From Heterotrichella gracilis (Eukaryota; Sar; Xanthophyceae; Tribonematales; Xanthonemataceae): a stretch of DNA of 64,000 nucleotides. The position numbers were made by a program, and so were the translations under genes. How positions within the stretch are numbered: the first letter of the stretch is position 1; every line of letters begins with the position of its first letter. Shown piece by piece: positions 58,391-64,000 of the stretch. The notes below the pieces were generated by a model. That model saw nothing but the letters and a program-made list of their open reading frames with translations. It ran no database searches and was not told where the DNA came from. Location: NCBI GenBank assembly GCA_032358255.1, contig JAULBX010001114.1, forward strand, positions 1 through 64,000, read 5' to 3'.

Positions 58391-61300
58391 ATGGAGGAAG
58401 CTATTGCCGCCTCCCACCAAGCGGACCATGCAGCTAACTTGAAGCTGCACCACATGCCTGCTCTACCTCAGGAGGCTGGCCAGCCATGCAGCTCATCGTT
58501 GGCAATGGTGGACTCCCCAGTAGCCCCTTACCAGGCCCTGCCATTCAACAGCATTATGAGGCAATATTTCACACCGGCCTTGTCGATCCCAGAGCGCCAG
58601 GAACAAACGGAGCAGGTACACCTCTGGAACCCTACAAACCCTGCAAAAGTACCCACTGTGTTTCCACTGCTAAGGCACTTTCCCTGAAGGCACCTGTCCA
58701 GAAGCCTGGGCTGTCCAATACAGCATTGCATTGGGCAGCAGCTTAGCGATGTTGCCACCACCCTGTTGTGCAGGAGTTCAATGAAAAGATGAGCGAGCTC
58801 TTCAAGGACTACCGTGAGAAATTGGAAAGCAAGACCTTTCACCATGTTGGGTAAGGAGCACTCCGTATTTTTTCCGTGGCTGGGTATATGCATGCATATA
58901 GCAGCCTGACAGGATGTGACCTGCACACACCTCAACCCCATACGTGCTGATCAAGGGCAACCGACATTGCAGCTACCCATACAACCTGGACTTCGACTAC
59001 GGGCCACTTGAGCAGCTACAAAAGTTCTGTATCAACAACCTGGGCGACCCATTCATCGAGAGCAACTATGGTGTGCACTCTCGAGAGTTTGAGGTGGGCT
59101 CCCCTTGCATTGCACCCTGCCTGTCAGCAGACCCTGTCCAGTTGCATCCATTGCACACCCAGCCGTTCCACTGCTGGGCCGCCTTGGTAGTGGTCAATGT
59201 GGTGTGAACTTCTGTGTCAACTGTCAGGCTGTCAACTGAGGCCTGGTTTGGGTGTTTTCCCAGATTGGAGTGCTAGACTGGTTTGCACAGCTGTGGGATA
59301 TTGAGTTGGACGAGTACTGGGGGTACATCACCAACTGCGGCACAGAGGGAAACCTGCACGGCATCCTGGTGGGGAGGGAGAATTTGCCAGATGGTGCGGT
59401 GCGCCGCAGCATGTGACGCAAATTTGTATTTTGCTCTTGGGAGTGCTGGAAAAGTGCTTTCCCTTGTGTGGTGCATCATGCTGCACCATTGCGCTGGCAT
59501 GACGAGGCACCGCAAGTTTTCTCCAGGGTTTTTTGCTGAGCCTTCCCCCTGCCTGTTCCCGCCCCTAGCCTGCCGCCAGCGGGCCTCTGCATCCTGCACA
59601 CCTCTCACTGGCCGCCAACCGCCATGCAGGCATCCTCTACGCCTCTCGGGAGTCGCACTACTCTGTGTTTAAGGCGGCGCGCATGTACCGCATGGACGCC
59701 ATGCACGTGGACACCCTCCCCTCGGGCGAGCTCGACTGCGCCCACCTGCGCCAGCTGCTGCGCGCCAATGCGCACCGCCCCGCCATCATCAACGTCAACA
59801 TCGGCACCACCGTGCGGGGGGCGGTGGATGACCTGGACGCCATCCTGGCGGTGCTCAAGGAGAGCGGGTTTGAGGAGGAGCGGTTCTTCATCCACTGCGA
59901 TGGCGCGCTGTTTGGCCTCATGGTAGGGCGGGCAGCGGCGACAAATGCGGTTGCATGCATTGCATGCAGGATGGCCACGGCCAACTGGGACAGCTAAACG
60001 AAATTCTCTGCAAATATGGTATCGCGGACAGGGGTGACAGATACCATTTGCATGCATCGCATGCAGGCCAGCGCGATGCTAGAAATGCGTATGGTGTGGA
60101 GATGCGTATGTTGAGCCTATTGGTATAAATTAGGAAGGCACCACCATTAGAGCAGCGATAAGGGGCAGGGTGTGTGGGACTGGCACCCGACGCACACAGA
60201 CCAACTCGATGCTGCACCAAAACATTGGCCACGCAGGGAAGGCGATCCTGTGTGATCAGCACACCATAATGGGACATGAGCATCCAGCGTGTTTGCCAAC
60301 TGCTCTGCTTCACCTCCCCGTGCAGATCCCATTCGTGAAGCACGCCCCCTTGGTCACCTTCCGCAAGCCCATCGGCTCCATCTCGGTTTCTGGCCACAAG
60401 TTTGTGGGCTCGCCGGTGCCGTGTGGCGTGGTCATGACGCGCTCCCGCTACATCAAGGCGCTGTCAACAGAGGTGGAGTACCTCAACTCAAGGTGGTGAT
60501 CTTATCTCTAATTTTCGGTGATGTATCTTCTGTGAATTTTCTGCGGTCAGTATCACTACTTTCAGAAATGTTCATTGTGAATCATTTACTTTATTTTTAG
60601 TGTTTATACCGTTGTCTCTTAAGCTACTGCACCATGATATGGCAATCGTTTCTAATAATCTCCTCAACTCCCAATCAAATTAATATTGACTGCTAAATGT
60701 GGCTGTATAGCTGTAGTGCATGAAACAGGTAGAATTTAAACCTTATGTTCCTCCCTCTAGGGACGCCACTATCATGGGATCCCGCAACGGCCATGCGCCG
60801 CTGTACATGTGGTACACACTGGCGCGCAAGGGCAGGGACGGCATCCGCAAGGACGTTGAGAAGTGCCTGCGCAATGCGCACCTGCTGCTGGTGAGCCCCG
60901 CTTGCCCTTGTACTTGTTCAAGTTGTTGCATGCGGATGCAGGGCTTTGGTAATGATCAACTGCAAACTACGCATTACATGGCTGGCTACCGCAAGCACAT
61001 AGGGCAAATTGCTCATCTGGCGGTATTGCATGCAACTATGACCAGTTGTACAGCCAGATCAGCAGCCACCCCTGCACAGCCTGTGCCAACGGGCTCGTTG
61101 ACTTTAGGCAGGCTGTAACCCATGTTTAATATTCATCCTCTATGTGGAATGTCAAGTGTGCATGCCGCCGATTGCGGGCGGGTTTGTCACCCATGAATGG
61201 GCCCCCTGCAGCGCCCTCCCCTGCCTGAATGTGATGAGCACCTGCCCCCACCTTGCACCCACCCCCTGTTGGTTGCTGTGTAGGCCAAGCTCCATGAAGG

Positions 61301-61691
61301 CTGCGTGCCTGCCTCCCTCAATGACCTGTCCAGCACTGTGGTGTTTGAGAGGCCGCTGGATGAGACGTTTGTCAAAAAGTGGCAGCTGGCATGCGAGGGG
61401 CCCATTGCGCACGTGGTGGTCATGCCCAACATCGACCCAGAGAAGATTGAGCTGTTTGTGAGCGACTTGCTGGCCAGCAGGAAGCGGGTGGGACAGGGGG
61501 AGGGCAATGGTGTACCAAACGGGGATGTGGCGAACGGGGAGAGCAGCGGGACAGCACATGGGGAGGGCAATGGTGCAGCAAACGGGAATGCTTTGAGTAG
61601 GAAAAGCAATGGTGCAGCGAACGGCGATGCGATGAATGGGGAGAGGAACGGTGCACCCAACGGGGAGGCAGAGGTAGGGGTAGCAGAGTGA
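58391..61691 (+). CDS. SDC: Serine decarboxylase (PLP group II)
   Basis: Decarboxylates serine to ethanolamine, the precursor of phosphatidylethanolamine and choline lipids. Exons 58391-58615, 58774-58853, 58973-59093, 59264-59394, 59630-59922, about 60327-60492, 60762-60892 and 61284-61691 agree in phase where checked. Diagnostic stretches are [97 protein letters not shown], and [13 protein letters not shown] with the PLP-pyridine Asp. The PLP lysine is in [15 protein letters not shown], followed by [15 protein letters not shown]. The N-terminal 75 residues are unconserved. After SDLLASRKR a tail of about 55 residues made of NG-x-x repeats ([24 protein letters not shown]) ends at TGA 61689-61691. 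Histidine decarboxylase-like paralogues are the main alternative. Confidence 0.92.
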
Positions 61692-62719
61692 GGAGAAGCT
61701 AGTGAGCTGATGAGAGAGACAGGAGAGGAGTGAGCTGATGCTGTGCTGACACTAGAATTAAGGAATGGTGCAATTCCTTGAGTGTGATATTTTGTTGTTT
61801 AGGCCAAGGAACTGTTTTTTGTTGTTTTAGGCCAAGGAATCGTTTCTCCCTCACCCCAAATGAGTGTCTATATAGGCAGACACATGTCACAGTCGCTGTG
61901 TGTGAATAAGCTCCAACCACTGAGTGGTGATTGACACCATGAGCACTTTTGACCTCACAAGGCTAGGTGTAGGTTGCAATCAATCCTGTTGCATAACATC
62001 GCGTAGATTATTAGTCCCCCTGCTATGGTAATGATTATCATGGATTGAAGGCAGGATTGAAGGCTGAATTTTGAATTTAGGCTATTTGAGACCTCCTGGT
62101 AGAGAAGTGCAATGTACTTTTTTTATTTGCAGTATCCCAAGTGGATGCAAAATGTTCATCCATGTGCGGCACTGCTATTGGGTTTGAGTGGTACATGTTG
62201 CAGCATTTGCCTGCTTGATTCTGCATGATATTATCACAGGATTGGTGTACACGTGCTACTGTGGCAGTATTGGACACCAAGTGTGCTAGCAGGTGTAGTG
62301 TTCACTTTCTATAGTGAAGCAGCATGACAAACAAATACGGGATAAATTCAGAATCCCCTCAACATGACCACCGCATGGCATTGGCAGGAGTTCCGAGTAA
62401 TGCTACGCCCCATATGGTATGACAACAACATTGTTTGGGCGGGTGGTCCGACACCCGGTGCTGTAATGAAGAATCTTTTGCTGAGTCTCTCTTATGATCA
62501 ATTTGATATGCGTGTAATTATACTGCTGCTAACAGTGTGCACACGAAATGCTGCAAAAAGCCGCTGCAGTTGATGAACCCATTGCAAATTCTGATGTTAA
62601 AACTGTGGCAGGCTGCGAGTCCACGCCTATGTGCTGGCAGCTGCTTGTATCTGTCTGTTACCATGTTGTCTAGTGCATTCAATGAAAGATCCTTGGCCAG
62701 TCCATGCCTTGACCCGCTG
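61692..62719. other. Convergent intergenic region
   Basis: There is no gene. A direct repeat, TTGTTGTTTAGGCCAAGGAA (about 61792-61811) and TTGTTGTTTTAGGCCAAGGA (61819-61838), lies in the serine decarboxylase 3' flank. Confidence 0.5.
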
Positions 62720-63960
62720 TCACAGCTCGCGCTCCGGCGTGTCCTCCCCTCCTTCACCCTCCTGCACCTCCTCCGTCAACCCCATCCCTCTGGCAGCCGC
62801 CTCCCATGCCGCCCATGGCCCTGGGTTCACCAACATGAAGTGCACCTCGCGCAGCGGTGGGCCGGCAACCTCCTGGCACGTGGAGAGCGCAACCTGCAGG
62901 CAATGAAAGCTTCTATGCTCACTTCATCACACAGTGTATGGTGCGCTGAAAAGGGCTAAAGGTACACAGCCCATGGCGGGCACTCAGAAATATGTGTAGG
63001 CTATATAGGCTTTGGGGTGCATGCTGACCAGCATTATTTGCCATAACTTCCAGCAATGAGCCATTAAGGCACGCACCTGGGCGGCTTCATCGAAGGGGTA
63101 CCCAAAGACACCGCAGCTGATGGCTGGGAAGGCTATGGTCTTGAACTGGTTTGCCCGTGCAATGGTGAGGGAGCTCCTGCAAGCAGCAGCATGGGGACAT
63201 CTCTCTATAGTGGCCGAGCATCGACATGTGCTGCCAACGGCACAGCGGCACAACCTAGCAGTCCCATTAACTGATGCATGGTGGGTCGCAATTCATTACC
63301 CATGGATCATGACACCTGGTGTCACAGGGGCAAACTGGTAGAAGTGCATTTGCGGCTGAAGCAATGCACCAGGGCTCAGCAAAACAATTGCATAGGCAAT
63401 CATGGTGGTGGCTTACTCACCTGTATGCGCTGGCCAGCAGCGGCGCCGATTGTGCAGCGTCCTCGTACACCGGCCCAACTGTGTGGATCACATACTCAGC
63501 TGGCAGATTGAAACCCCTGCACAATGGGAACCAGCCATGGAACCAGGTGCACGAGGAGTGCTGGCATGGCCAACCACACACACCATGCCTGGCAACCTGG
63601 CAAACATGCAGCCAGCCGCAAAGAATTCCACCAGAAATTCCACGCTGCCAGCCACCTGTCTAGGTGACACCAACCCACCAGCATGGTGGAACTCTACACC
63701 AAATCAAAGTAAACATCCGATAGCATGCGGTGTGTGCGTTTTGAAGGCTGATCTCGTCAGCTGGAGACAGCCACAGGGACTGATGCATTAGGAAATGGCA
63801 GTGGACCTTACGCTGTGACTCGCGCGTCGCCTGTAGGGCATCGCACGCCAGGCTCCACTTCATGCACGCGCGCACATGCCTCCCGTAGAGCCGGGCCCGC
63901 CGCCCGATGAATGGCGCCATCCACCCCTCCACCGCCCAGCATGCGCTCGTTGGCTGTAAG
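62720..63960 (-). CDS. Macro-domain (ADP-ribose-binding) protein, cut by the window edge
   Basis: Minus-strand exons read, in order: [20 protein letters not shown] followed by PALREAC (about 63953-63830); [20 protein letters not shown] (about 63505-63412); [20 protein letters not shown], then [13 protein letters not shown] (about 63180-63080); and [20 protein letters not shown], then [13 protein letters not shown] (about 62892-62720). Phases 2, 2 and 0 agree. The stop is TGA 62722-62720. The [14 protein letters not shown] loop, TVGPVY and the FPAISxGVFGYP signature identify a MACROD/YmdB-type macro domain that binds ADP-ribose or removes it from proteins or O-acetyl-ADP-ribose. The N-terminal exons with the first Asp and Asn of the site lie beyond the right edge. 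The short acidic C-terminus ([17 protein letters not shown]) is extra. Confidence 0.9.
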
Positions 63961-64000
63961 GTGTGGGAGAATGGCACTTCAGGCATTGGGTAGGGTCATG

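Noticed and set aside
1-64000. Retroelements, DNA transposases, tRNA or rRNA genes and CRISPR arrays
   Set aside because: I found no reverse transcriptase, integrase or transposase motifs, no cloverleaf-type A/B boxes that I could defend, and no regularly spaced repeats.

Overview
The window is nuclear DNA of a green alga. I infer a trebouxiophyte-like or other core chlorophyte from several facts. The genes are rich in short spliceosomal introns (gt...ag). The gene set is plant-type: a PHS1-like tubulin kinase/phosphatase, a plant-type limit dextrinase, serine decarboxylase, and a bifunctional fructose-2,6-bisphosphate enzyme. Plant-type TTTAGGG telomere-like motifs are scattered through introns. 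No organellar, bacterial or viral block is visible. I recognised no tRNA, rRNA, CRISPR array, transposase or retroelement.

Layout, left to right: a coiled-coil protein C-terminus (-, 648 to about 1700); a small four-exon membrane protein (+, 2503-3807); PHS1 (+, 5136-11041); limit dextrinase (-, 12080 to at least 19430, perhaps 20448); a 109-residue predicted plastid membrane protein (-, 21196-22083); DCN1-like neddylation factor (+, 22623-25173); TRM10 tRNA methyltransferase (+, 26106-29269); a TPR-methyltransferase fusion (-, 29832-31118); exocyst EXO70 (+, 31830-36933); a secretory-pathway methyltransferase (-, 37761-39676); Mn/Fe superoxide dismutase with a plastid/thylakoid-like presequence (-, 41445 to about 43819); PFK-2/FBPase-2 (+, 44417-51871); a secreted GT-B fucosyltransferase-like enzyme (-, 53214-54484); a 146-residue membrane protein (-, 56800-57456); serine decarboxylase (+, 58391-61691); and a macro-domain protein cut by the right edge (-, 62720 to the end).

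The genes do not form one pathway; this is an ordinary mixed eukaryotic neighbourhood. Limit dextrinase and the fructose-2,6-bisphosphate enzyme both touch starch and carbon partitioning. PHS1 and EXO70 touch microtubules and exocytosis. For the genes assembled exon by exon, splice phases were checked by hand and agree.

The most unusual signal is a recurring pattern inside introns of three different genes (PHS1, EXO70, PFK-2/FBPase-2). The last or first 25-70 bases of an exon, including its splice site, are repeated in the neighbouring intron, and several of these copies abut CCCTAAA/TTTAGGG telomere-like DNA. Also notable are two apparent 23-25 nt introns in the TPR-methyltransferase gene, perfect hairpins in introns and between genes, and a CATGCATG element in most 5' flanks.
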